Below, in pieces: positions 18,277 through 26,501 of a stretch of 64,000 nt of DNA. Where the stretch lies: assembly GCF_016862975.1 (NCBI RefSeq), contig NZ_BONZ01000006.1:186001-250000 (forward strand), read 5' to 3'. Position 1 is the stretch's first letter, and every line of letters starts with the position of its first letter. Below the pieces are notes generated by a model, which saw only the letters and a list, made by a program, of their open reading frames with translations, made no database searches and was not told the DNA's origin. The stretch comes from Rugosimonospora africana (GTDB taxonomy: Bacteria; Actinomycetota; Actinomycetes; Mycobacteriales; Micromonosporaceae). A program made the translations under genes and the position numbers.

Positions 18277-18288
18277 GAACTGGAGTTT
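18277..18288. promoter_or_regulatory. SOS-box-like site upstream of dinG
   Basis: gaactggagttt fits the actinobacterial LexA half-site spacing GAAC-N4-GTTC with one mismatch in the last base. It is about 85 bp upstream of the helicase start. DinG helicases are SOS-regulated in some bacteria, so this is a plausible but weak LexA site. Confidence 0.3.
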
Positions 18289-18371
18289 TCCCCGACGTGT
18301 CCGGTGGATAACTCGCCGGGGGTGTGGACGACGCACCGGGGCGTCGGAGGCACGCGGTAGCGTTCTCACCC

Positions 18372-20354
18372 GTGAGCCGACCCAGCGTTGACAGTCTGCT
18401 GACCGCCGCCGTGACGGCCGTCCCCGGCGGTGCGAAGCGTCCCGGGCAGCAGGCCATGGCCGCCGCCGTAGCCGAAGCGGCGAAGAGTGGGGAGCACCTG
18501 CTCGTCCAGGCCGGCACGGGCACCGGCAAGTCGCTGGCCTACCTCATCCCCGCCCTGCTCGTCGACGGCCCGGTCGTGGTGTCCACCGCCACCCTCGCGC
18601 TCCAGTCCCAGCTGGTCGACCACGACCTGCCCCGGCTGGCCGACGCGATCGAGCCGGTGCTCGGCCGGCGCCCCACGTTCGCGGTGCTCAAAGGCCGGCA
18701 TCACTACGCCTGCCTGGCCCGGCTGGACAACCTGAACGAGGAGGAGCCGACCGACTCCCTGTTCGAGTCCGAGGGCGGCGGCACGAAGTGGCTCGGTGAG
18801 GCCGGCCGGCTGGGCAAGCAGATGCAGCGACTGCGCGACTGGGCGCTGGAGTCGGACACCGGTGACCGCGACGAGCTGGATCCGGGCGTCGACGACACCG
18901 CCTGGCGGCTGGCATCCATGCCGGCCCGTGAGTGTGTCGGCGCGGCCCGATGCCCCTACGGCTCGGAGTGCTTCGCCGAGGCGTCGCGGGCGCGGGCCCG
19001 CGAGGCCGACATCGTGGTCACGAACCACAGCCTGCTCGCCGTCGACATGCTCGCCGGCCGGCACATCGTGCCGCCACACAAGCTCCTCGTGGTCGACGAG
19101 GCGCACGAGCTGGCCGACCGGGTGTCCAGCGCGGCGCAGGCCGAGCTGTCGCCGGAGGCCATCGAGCGGGCGGCCCGGCGGGTGCGTTCCCTGGTGGACA
19201 CCGACGACCACGACCGGCTGGTCGAGGCGGGCGACGGGCTGGCGGCCGGGTTGACCGAGGCGCAGCCGGGCCGGCTGACGGCCGGGCTGCCGGCGGCGAT
19301 CGCCGAGGCGCTCACCCTGCTCGACAGCGCCTGCCGGCGCATGCTCGACCGCCTCGGCGACGTGAAGGCCGAGGATCCCGACCCGGTGCGCAAGCAGCAG
19401 GCCAAGGCGACGCTCTCCGAGATGTCCGAGACCGCCCAGCGCCTGCTCGCCGCGGCCGACTTCGACGTTGCCTGGATCGAGCTGGGCGACCGACGCCGGG
19501 CCATCGTCGTGGCGCCTCTGTCGGTCGCCGGCACGCTGGCCAACCACCTGTACGAGGACCGCACCGTGGTGGCCACGTCGGCCACCCTGGCTCTCGGCGG
19601 CCGGTTCGACACGGTCGCGCGGGCGCTGGGCCTGAGCGAGGACCCGTCGACGGTCGACCCGAAGGTGTCCCCGTCCTGGAAGTCGCTCGACGTGGGCTCA
19701 CCGTTCGACTACCCGAAGCAGGGCATCCTCTACGTCGCCGCGCACCTGCCCCGGCCGAGCGCGTCCGGGCTGTCCGACGCGGCGGCCGACGAGCTGATCG
19801 CCCTGGTTCAGGCGCTCGGTGGGCGGACGCTCGGGCTGTTCTCGTCCCGGCGGGCCGCGGAGCGCGCGGCCGAGGTGCTGCGGGCGAAGACCGACGTTCA
19901 GGTGTTGCTGCAGGGCGACGAGGCGCTGCCCCTGCTGGTCCGCAAGTTCCGTGACGACCGCACCAGTTGCCTGATGGGCGTCATGTCGCTCTGGCAGGGC
20001 GTCGACGTGCCCGGCGACGCGTGCCAGCTGGTCGTCATCGACCGGCTGCCCTTCCCGCGCCCCGACGAGCCGCTGGCCGCGGCCCGGGCGGCGGCCGTTG
20101 ACGCGTCCGGGGGCTCCGGCTTCGCCGCCGTGAGCGTGCCGATCGCCGCCGTACGGCTCGCTCAGGGCGTCGGCCGGCTGATCCGCAGCGCGCAGGACAA
20201 GGGCGTGGTCGCCGTACTGGACTCGCGGTTGGAGACCGCCCGGGGATATGGCGGCTACCTGCGCCGCACGCTGCCGCCGTTCTGGTACACGACGAAGCCC
20301 GAGGTCGTCCACGGCGCGCTGCGCCGGCTGCGGGAGCCCGCCCCAACGGGCTAG
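18372..20354 (+). CDS. dinG: ATP-dependent DNA helicase, DinG/XPD-like (iron-sulfur)
   Basis: A 660-residue superfamily 2 helicase from a GTG start. Walker A is QAGTGTGKSLAYL (about residue 50), the DEAH box is VVDEAHELADR (about 240), and the C-terminal motifs SLWQGVDVPGD and QGVGRLIRS (motif VI) are intact. Between motifs Ia and II there are four candidate iron-sulfur Cys: YAC near residue 113, then ECVGAARCPYGSEC at about 190-203. It unwinds 5'-3' and may resolve R-loops or G-quadruplexes (family knowledge). The stop overlaps the converging AI-2E gene by four bases. Confidence 0.95.
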   Translation: MSRPSVDSLLTAAVTAVPGGAKRPGQQAMAAAVAEAAKSGEHLLVQAGTGTGKSLAYLIPALLVDGPVVVSTATLALQSQLVDHDLPRLADAIEPVLGRRPTFAVLKGRHHYACLARLDNLNEEEPTDSLFESEGGGTKWLGEAGRLGKQMQRLRDWALESDTGDRDELDPGVDDTAWRLASMPARECVGAARCPYGSECFAEASRARAREADIVVTNHSLLAVDMLAGRHIVPPHKLLVVDEAHELADRVSSAAQAELSPEAIERAARRVRSLVDTDDHDRLVEAGDGLAAGLTEAQPGRLTAGLPAAIAEALTLLDSACRRMLDRLGDVKAEDPDPVRKQQAKATLSEMSETAQRLLAAADFDVAWIELGDRRRAIVVAPLSVAGTLANHLYEDRTVVATSATLALGGRFDTVARALGLSEDPSTVDPKVSPSWKSLDVGSPFDYPKQGILYVAAHLPRPSASGLSDAAADELIALVQALGGRTLGLFSSRRAAERAAEVLRAKTDVQVLLQGDEALPLLVRKFRDDRTSCLMGVMSLWQGVDVPGDACQLVVIDRLPFPRPDEPLAAARAAAVDASGGSGFAAVSVPIAAVRLAQGVGRLIRSAQDKGVVAVLDSRLETARGYGGYLRRTLPPFWYTTKPEVVHGALRRLREPAPTG

Positions 20355-21619
20355 CTCTTGACCACGACTTCCTTGGGCGGCGGCGGTTCCGGCTGATGTC
20401 GCTGACGCGCGGCGAGGTGCCGGATCCCGGTGTTGAGCACCGCCAGGATCGGTACCGCCACCAGCGCGCCGATGATCCCGGCCAGCACCACGCCGGTCGC
20501 GATCGCGACGATCACGGCCAGCGGGTGTACCGCGACCGCCCGCCCCATGATGAGCGGCTGGAGCACGTGCCCCTCGAACTGTTGGACGAGGATGACCACG
20601 GCCACGACCAACAGCGCGGTGACCGGGTTCCGGGTGACCAGAGCGACCAGTACGGCGATCGTGCCGGTGAGCGTCGCCCCGACGATCGGGATGAAGGCGC
20701 CCAGGAAGACCAGGGCCGCCAGCGCGAAGGCCAGGTCGACCCGCAGGATGACCAACCCGATGCCGATGCCCGTCGCGTCGATGAACGCGACCAGCACGGT
20801 GGCCCGGACGTACGCGACCAGGGTCTGCCAGGACTGCTCACCCGCGCCGCGCACCGGCTCCCGGGCGGCGACCGGCAGCAGGTTGACCAGGAACCGCCAG
20901 ATGCGCCGCCCGTCGCGGAGGAAGAAGAACGTGGTGAACAGCGTCAGGAAGGCGGACGCGATCACCTCGAACGCCGTCGTGGCGGTCGACCAGGCCCCGG
21001 TGGTCAGCAGCGACTTGTGGTCGTTGAGCCAGTCCTGGACCGAGTTGAGCGCCGAGTTCAGCTGCTGGTCGGACAGGTGCATCGGCCCGCGCTTGAGCCA
21101 GTTCTGGATCTGCTGGATGCCGCCCTGCGCCTGCTGGCTCAGCTCACCCCAGCTGTTCACGAACTCGGTGACGACCAGTGTCAGCACGCCGGCGACCACG
21201 GCGAGGCCGGCGATCATCGTGAGCGCGGTGGCCAGCGACCGGTGCACGTGAGCGCGCTGGCGCAGGAAGCCGACCGACGGCGCGAGCAGCGCGGACAGCA
21301 GGAGCGAGATCGCGATCGGCACGACGACCTGGTGTAGCGTGCCGACAACCCACAGCAACGCCGCCCCGGCCACCGCGACGATCAACAGACGCCACGACCA
21401 GGCGGCCGCGATCCGCAGCGGGTACGGCACATCCTGGCCGTCCTTGCCGACCGGGTGTTCGGGGTACTCGGCGTACTCCTCGCTGTCCACCGGATCGTCG
21501 CCCGTCACGTCGGGCTCGCGCGACTCGATGGCGGCGCTGCGCGCGGTTTGGCGACCGGCCTGATAAGCCCGCCAGATATTCGCCTGTACCTGCCTGAAAC
21601 GGCCCAAGGCTCTCTCCAT
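20351..21619 (-). CDS. AI-2E family (PerM-like) membrane transporter
   Basis: A 422-residue protein with an acidic, polar N-terminal tail of about 70 residues and then seven to eight membrane segments. The family pattern is clear: paired N-terminal helices, a soluble amphipathic region (QGGIQQIQNWLKRG), and the C-terminal FIPIVGATLTG and EGHVLQPLIMGRAV motifs. Family members export quorum signals or act as Na+/H+ antiporters; substrate not inferable. Confidence 0.93.
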   Translation of the reverse strand: MERALGRFRQVQANIWRAYQAGRQTARSAAIESREPDVTGDDPVDSEEYAEYPEHPVGKDGQDVPYPLRIAAAWSWRLLIVAVAGAALLWVVGTLHQVVVPIAISLLLSALLAPSVGFLRQRAHVHRSLATALTMIAGLAVVAGVLTLVVTEFVNSWGELSQQAQGGIQQIQNWLKRGPMHLSDQQLNSALNSVQDWLNDHKSLLTTGAWSTATTAFEVIASAFLTLFTTFFFLRDGRRIWRFLVNLLPVAAREPVRGAGEQSWQTLVAYVRATVLVAFIDATGIGIGLVILRVDLAFALAALVFLGAFIPIVGATLTGTIAVLVALVTRNPVTALLVVAVVILVQQFEGHVLQPLIMGRAVAVHPLAVIVAIATGVVLAGIIGALVAVPILAVLNTGIRHLAARQRHQPEPPPPKEVVVKS

Positions 21620-21748
21620 CTACCGGCCTCGCCGATCCCCACCCGCTCGATGGCTACCGACTGTGACGCGGTGCCGTCCCGTAGCGGTGCCCCCACCAGA
21701 CCTACCGTACCGAGGCAGGCAATCGAGATCCGCTGTACCGTACCGATC

Positions 21749-22084
21749 GTGAACGCGAACGACCCCGACCAAGGTCTGCCCATCCGCCTGCTCCACGACC
21801 GCGTCCTCGTCCGGCTGGAGGGAAACGAGGGGGAACGACGCTCTGCCGCGGGCATCGTGATTCCCGCCACCGCCTCGGTCGGCCGGCGGTTGTCCTGGGC
21901 TACGGCGGTGGGCGTCGGCCCACACGTACGGTCGATAGTGATGGGTGATCGGGTCCTCTTCGATCCCGACGACCGCTCGGAAGTCGAACTGCACGGGCGC
22001 GACTACATCCTGTTACGAGAGCGCGACGTCCACGCCGTCGCGGCCAGCCGGGTCGAGCCCGACGCTACCGGGCTCTACCTGTAG
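21749..22084 (+). CDS. GroES/Cpn10-like stand-alone protein
   Basis: About 111 residues from a GTG. The beta-barrel of Cpn10 is recognisable: LLHDRVLVRLEGNEGERRSAAGI followed by IVIPATA, then a VGVGPHVRSIVMGDRVLFDP strand pair and a final YILLRERDVHAV. It is a diverged paralogue: no groEL is adjacent and the mobile loop differs (SVGRRL). It could be a co-chaperone for a second GroEL or a regulator. The frame is open far upstream, so the exact start is uncertain. Confidence 0.82.
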   Translation: MNANDPDQGLPIRLLHDRVLVRLEGNEGERRSAAGIVIPATASVGRRLSWATAVGVGPHVRSIVMGDRVLFDPDDRSEVELHGRDYILLRERDVHAVAASRVEPDATGLYL

Positions 22085-22102
22085 TCCAACGCGCTCGCAC
22101 CG

Positions 22103-23431
22103 CTACCGGTAACCGGTCTGCGGGTACCGGGGCAGCACCACGGGCACCGGTACCACCGGCAGCTCCGGCGGCTCGACCGTGCGCACCGAGCCGTCCGGGA
22201 AGCTCACGTGATAGCGGGTGCCGTCCCAAGTCACCGGCGGCGCGTGCGGATCCCGGGAGAACTTGCCCCGGTACCAGGCGATCGCCTCCAGCAGCCGGCG
22301 CTCTTCGGCGAGCATGGCGGTCAGGTCGGCGGGCCGCATCGCCAGGCCGCGGTGGAGGCCGTCGCGGAGCAGGGCGAGCTGGGTAGCGGCGAACTGGTAC
22401 CCGCGCATCGCCCGGTCGCCCTCGTCGCCGGCCACCCGCTTCGCCCAGGCTCGGGCGGACATCCGCCGCCCCATGGTGACCAGCGTGGCGACCTCCGGCG
22501 CGGTGAGCCAGCCGGTCCGCACGTACTCCGGCAGGATCCGCTCGGTCAGCCGGCCCTCCCACGCTCGCAGGTAGAGGGCGAGCCCAACCATGGCCAGGAA
22601 GATCGGAACCATCACCGAGAAGTACCCGTAGAGCTGGATCAGGTACTGGCCGGTCTGCTGGGCCAGGGTGATCATGAGGTTCCACGAGCCATGCATGATC
22701 ATCGCAGCGAGGAGCCCGGCCAGCGGAGCCAGCCGGCGCACGGCCTTCGAGCCGGCCCGGGCGGCGACGCCCAGCCCGACGCCGGTCATGGAGGTGAACA
22801 GCGGGTGGGCGAAGCCTGACAGCAGGATCCGGGCGATGAAGAGCGCGATGACCTGGGAGAGGCCGCCCGCCACGCCGCCCTTGTCGGCTCCGCTGGCGTA
22901 CCCGTACCCGCCCAGGTACAGGATGTTCTCCACCATCGCGAAGCCGGTCGCGGACAGTCCACAGTAGACGATCCCGTCGACCACGCCGGAGAACGTCCGG
23001 CGCCGGCGCCAGAACAGCAGGATCGGGCCGAGCGCCTTCATCGACTCCTCGATGATCGGCGCCACCACCACCGCGACCAGGGCCGCCGGCCAATGCAGCT
23101 TCCCGAACGCCCAGCCGGCCAGGTTGTTCAGCAGGAACGCGACGAGGGTCGCCACGCAGGCGCCCCAGGCGAAACAGTAGGCCAGGTACTTGATCGGCTC
23201 CGGCTCGTACCGGTCGAGCCAGAAGAAGGCCGCGACCAGCACCGGTACCGGAATGATCGCGGCGAGCACGCCGACGGCCAGCGCCCGCGGGCCGATGTTG
23301 TATCCCAGCAGGATCAGCATCGCCACACCGCACAGCGCGATGAAGACGATCAATCCGGCCAGCAGGCCGATCCTCTTCCAGTCTGGCCGTCGGGGCTGGA
23401 TCGGTTCGAGGCTCCCAGCGAGCTGGCTCAT
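22103..23431 (-). CDS. PrsW-family intramembrane protease
   Basis: A 442-residue protein with about eight membrane segments in its first 290 residues. The PrsW catalytic motifs are visible: a Glu pair in APIIEESMKALGP (about residue 120), the YCGLSATGFAMVENILYL segment, and FAHPLFTSMTGVGLG with its His. The C-terminal ~150 residues are soluble and helical. PrsW-type proteases cleave anti-sigma factors in Bacillus; target here unknown. Same direction as the following FUSC-like gene, ahead of it by 26 bp on the transcript's far side. Confidence 0.92.
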   Translation of the reverse strand: MSQLAGSLEPIQPRRPDWKRIGLLAGLIVFIALCGVAMLILLGYNIGPRALAVGVLAAIIPVPVLVAAFFWLDRYEPEPIKYLAYCFAWGACVATLVAFLLNNLAGWAFGKLHWPAALVAVVVAPIIEESMKALGPILLFWRRRRTFSGVVDGIVYCGLSATGFAMVENILYLGGYGYASGADKGGVAGGLSQVIALFIARILLSGFAHPLFTSMTGVGLGVAARAGSKAVRRLAPLAGLLAAMIMHGSWNLMITLAQQTGQYLIQLYGYFSVMVPIFLAMVGLALYLRAWEGRLTERILPEYVRTGWLTAPEVATLVTMGRRMSARAWAKRVAGDEGDRAMRGYQFAATQLALLRDGLHRGLAMRPADLTAMLAEERRLLEAIAWYRGKFSRDPHAPPVTWDGTRYHVSFPDGSVRTVEPPELPVVPVPVVLPRYPQTGYR

Positions 23432-23457
23432 GGACTGAGACTAGACCCTGTCCCTGC

Positions 23458-24624
23458 CTACCTTGCCGGGCGTGAGGGGCGGGCCACCCGGCCGGCGGCC
23501 CGGTGGATCAACCGCGTCGTCGCGCGGTCCGACACCCCGGTGGCCAGCAGCAGATCGGTGCCGATGGTGCGGATCTGCGCGGCGATCACCCCGGCGGAGA
23601 AGCCCAGGCCACGCCGGTACGCCTCGCCGGCTATGGCCACCGAGGCCAGGGTGAGTTCCCGGGTGCGTACCGGATCCCGGCCCGCGGCCAGCTCCCGCAC
23701 CAGGGTTTCCACCGCCTCGGACGCGCTCTGCAACGAGGCGATCAGGGCGGCGGGCGACTCCTCGCCGTCCTCGATCGCGATCACCGCCCGGCGTGCCAGC
23801 ACCCTCGCGTTGCGCAGGGCGTGGTCGATGTGTGGGGCGGCGTCGACATACTCGGTCAGCGGCACCCGGGCCCGCCACCGGACCGGCGCCAGCGTCGCGG
23901 TCTCCCGGGCATCGGCCAGCGCGTCCTGGAACCGGGTGACCGACGCGTCCGCGTCCCGCAGTGCGTCCAGGGCCGCCTGCGCGTCCTGGAGGCTGCCTGC
24001 CCGCAACGCGGCGGCGCAGTCCCGCAGCCCCTCGGCCAGGCAGCCGAACGCCGGCTCGGCCGCACGCTTGATCACCGTGAGCGGGTTGATCTGGAGCAGC
24101 AGCGCCAGCACCAGCACTCCGACCACACCGCCGGCCAGGGCGTCCACGAAACGCGAGTAGTAGATGCCGCTCTGCGGCGGCGCCAGGGTCGACACCAGGA
24201 CGGCCGAGGACGCCGCCTGACCGATCACGGTCGGGCTGCCGCCGAGGAACACGCAGGCCAGGATGACGAAGGCGACGGACACTCCGATCTGCCACGCCCC
24301 GGTACCGGTGAAGTAGATCAGCAGATCACCGAGCAGGATTCCCAGCGCCACTCCGACCAGCAACTCCACGGCCCGGCGTAGCCGCTGGCCGACCGACACG
24401 TTCAGCACGATCACGGCGGCGATCGGCGCGAAGTACGGGTGCGGGTGGCCGATCAGCTCGTGCGCGACCAGCCAGGCAAGCGATGCCGCCAGGCCGCCCT
24501 GGGCGGCGAACAGCAGGCTTCCGCGCAGGCGCCGGACGCGGTCGGACAGGTCCGCCCTCGACCGGTGGCTGATCTCGTTGACCGCGTCTACGGCTGTGTG
24601 TACCCGGGTTCCGGCCATCGCCAT
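23458..24624 (-). CDS. FUSC-like / aromatic acid exporter-type membrane protein
   Basis: A 388-residue membrane protein. The ATG at 24624 is chosen because the frame further upstream runs through the inverted repeat. Six membrane segments are evident in residues ~35-190 (SLLFAAQGGLAASLAWLVAH, PYFAPIAAVIVLNVSVGQRLRRAVELLVGVALGILLGDLL), typical of FUSC/ArAE domains including the RRAVELLVG turn. The rest is a cytoplasmic helical domain. Likely exporter of aromatic or amphiphilic compounds (family inference). Confidence 0.88.
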   Translation of the reverse strand: MAMAGTRVHTAVDAVNEISHRSRADLSDRVRRLRGSLLFAAQGGLAASLAWLVAHELIGHPHPYFAPIAAVIVLNVSVGQRLRRAVELLVGVALGILLGDLLIYFTGTGAWQIGVSVAFVILACVFLGGSPTVIGQAASSAVLVSTLAPPQSGIYYSRFVDALAGGVVGVLVLALLLQINPLTVIKRAAEPAFGCLAEGLRDCAAALRAGSLQDAQAALDALRDADASVTRFQDALADARETATLAPVRWRARVPLTEYVDAAPHIDHALRNARVLARRAVIAIEDGEESPAALIASLQSASEAVETLVRELAAGRDPVRTRELTLASVAIAGEAYRRGLGFSAGVIAAQIRTIGTDLLLATGVSDRATTRLIHRAAGRVARPSRPAR

Positions 24625-24676
24625 GGTCGAAAGACTATGCGTCCGGCCTGCCCGAATACGCTCAGATGAAGCCAGA

Positions 24677-24836
24677 CCGTGTCTCGAAGTGCCTGGCCGG
24701 CCTGCGGCGGGTCCAGACGACGACCGGCGGCCTTGTCGTCTCGTCCGGATACAACACCGGTATCCGGACGAAACTCCGCCTTGCCGGATCGCCGCCTGGA
24801 CCTCGCCTCGGCTCGACCGAGCACTCCGAGACACGG
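24677..24836. repeat. Large imperfect inverted repeat (hairpin)
   Basis: A 76-nt left arm (24677-24752) and 77-nt right arm (24760-24836) around a 7-nt loop. The outer ten bases (ccgtgtctcg/cgagacacgg) and the inner ten (gtccggatac/gtatccggac) pair perfectly; the middle pairs with scattered mismatches. It fills the gap between two leftward genes, starting one base from the stop of the gene at 24838. It could be a MITE-like element, a structured RNA or a strong terminator. Confidence 0.85.
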
Positions 24837-24837
24837 C

Positions 24838-25572
24838 CTAGTCGTAGAAGCCGCCCACCTCGGGGTCGAACCCGAATTCGGGGTCGACACGCGGATCGGG
24901 CCGGCGACGCCTGCCCCGGTAGACCAGCATGCCGAGCATGCCCACCCCACCGACTACCAGCACGGCACCGAGAATCATGATCCATGGCCCGATCGAACCG
25001 CTGGTCTTCAGCGGCGCCGTCTGGGCGCTCGGCGCCCCGTTGTTGAGCGGGACGACCTGGCCGCCCAGGCTGCTGGGGGCGAACAGCGCCGGTTCGGTCG
25101 GCTCCTGCGCGACAGACGTCGCGGCGTGGGTCGGCGTCGGCCGCCCGGCGTTCGGGGTGGGACTGACAGCGCCCTGAATCGTGTACGTGGCCACCTGCGC
25201 GGGCCGCCCGAGAGTCCCCGGTACCGCGACCCGGTGCGCCCCGGCGGCACGGGCTCTGGCCGGTGGCCGGGCGCGGATGCTCGCGACGCAGGCGGTGGTG
25301 CCGTTTCGCCGGGCCGACCGCTGCGGGGCGCCGAGCGGCAGGCCGTCCCAGGTGAACTGCACGACCGGGCAGCCCAGCCTCGGTCCCTGCTGCGTGCCGG
25401 ACGGCTGGACCCGGTACTGGGCCACGAAGACCGCGGTGGGCAGGCCGTGGTTGGGCGCGAGGGTGAGCGAGGAATCGTTCGGAGCCGACACGGCCGGTGA
25501 CCCGATCAGGACCACGCCGGTCAGGACCGCCGCGCCGAACAGGGGCACGGACGCGAGCCGGAGTACGCGCAT
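24838..25572 (-). CDS. Secreted protein with C-terminal membrane anchor
   Basis: A 244-residue protein of unrecognised family. It starts with a signal peptide (LASVPLFGAAVLTGVVLIGSPAVSA, cut near residue 29), has a globular extracellular part with two Cys (LGCPVVQFTWDG and TTACVASI) and a Pro/Thr/Ala-rich linker, then one membrane segment (IGPWIMILGAVLVVGGVGML) and a basic RGRRRR stop-transfer tail. No LPXTG motif. Probably a cell-surface protein. The gene is divergent from an ABC exporter with a 154-bp gap. Confidence 0.85.
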   Translation of the reverse strand: MRVLRLASVPLFGAAVLTGVVLIGSPAVSAPNDSSLTLAPNHGLPTAVFVAQYRVQPSGTQQGPRLGCPVVQFTWDGLPLGAPQRSARRNGTTACVASIRARPPARARAAGAHRVAVPGTLGRPAQVATYTIQGAVSPTPNAGRPTPTHAATSVAQEPTEPALFAPSSLGGQVVPLNNGAPSAQTAPLKTSGSIGPWIMILGAVLVVGGVGMLGMLVYRGRRRRPDPRVDPEFGFDPEVGGFYD

Positions 25573-25726
25573 CGGCTCATCGTGGACCAGGGCGCCGGTT
25601 CGGGCTACCCCGCGTGGGGGAGTTGGCACCCCGAGGCTCGCCAGGGTCGGGTCCTCCTTGAGTCGTACCCACAAAGCGTTCTTCGCGGCGACGACCGCGG
25701 CCCTCGCGCCGCCATAGCGTGCCGGC

Positions 25727-26494
25727 ATGACAACATCCACGACCACGACCCGGGCCGCCGTGTCGATGAATGAGCTGGTCAAGGTGTACGGGACCGGAGA
25801 CACCGCGGTACGCGCCCTGGACCGGGTGAGCGTCACCTTCGGCGCTGGCGAGTTCACCGCCATCATGGGCCCGTCCGGCTCCGGCAAGTCGACCCTGATG
25901 CACTGCGCCGCCGGCCTGGACACGGTCAGCTCCGGCACGGTCGCCATCGGCTCCACCCAGATCACCGGCATGTCCGACAAGGCCCTCACCCGGCTGCGCC
26001 GGGAACGAGTCGGATTCGTGTTCCAGTCCTTCAACCTGCTGCCCACGCTCACCGCCGCGCAGAACATCCGGCTGCCCTTGGAGCTGGCCGGGCGGCGGGC
26101 CGACCGGCAGTGGTACGACACCGTCATCGACGTGCTCGGCATCCGGAGCCGGCTGGAACACTTCCCGGCGCAGCTGTCCGGTGGGCAGCAGCAACGGGTC
26201 GCGTGCGCCCGGGCGCTGCTGCCCCGGCCGGACGTCATCTTCGCCGACGAGCCGACCGGCAACCTGGACTCCCGCTCCGGCGCCGAGGTACTGGGCTTCC
26301 TGCGCGACTCGGTACGCGAACTCGGCCAGACCGTTGTCATGGTCACCCACGACCCAAACGCCGCCTCGTACGCCGACCGGGTGGTCCTGCTCGCCGACGG
26401 CCGGCTGGCTGGCGACCTGCCCGACCCCACCGCCGACGGTGTCCTCGACGCGCTGCGGCGGCTGAGCGAGCCCGCGCCAACCCGGAGGGGCTGA
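25727..26494 (+). CDS. ABC exporter ATP-binding protein, LolD/MacB type
   Basis: A 255-residue ATPase. Walker A GPSGSGKST is at about residue 46, the signature [16 protein letters not shown] at about 149, and Walker [17 protein letters not shown] follows. The first 14 residues are Thr-rich and poorly conserved, so an in-frame ATG at 25766 (MNELVKVYG) is also possible. It is seven bases ahead of the large permease gene, forming a two-gene operon. Confidence 0.94.
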   Translation: MTTSTTTTRAAVSMNELVKVYGTGDTAVRALDRVSVTFGAGEFTAIMGPSGSGKSTLMHCAAGLDTVSSGTVAIGSTQITGMSDKALTRLRRERVGFVFQSFNLLPTLTAAQNIRLPLELAGRRADRQWYDTVIDVLGIRSRLEHFPAQLSGGQQQRVACARALLPRPDVIFADEPTGNLDSRSGAEVLGFLRDSVRELGQTVVMVTHDPNAASYADRVVLLADGRLAGDLPDPTADGVLDALRRLSEPAPTRRG

Positions 26495-26501
26495 GCCGGA
26501 G

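Noticed and set aside
24625-24834. Longer N-terminus for the FUSC-like protein
   Set aside because: It would translate one arm of the inverted repeat into Arg/Ser-rich residues without a membrane helix.
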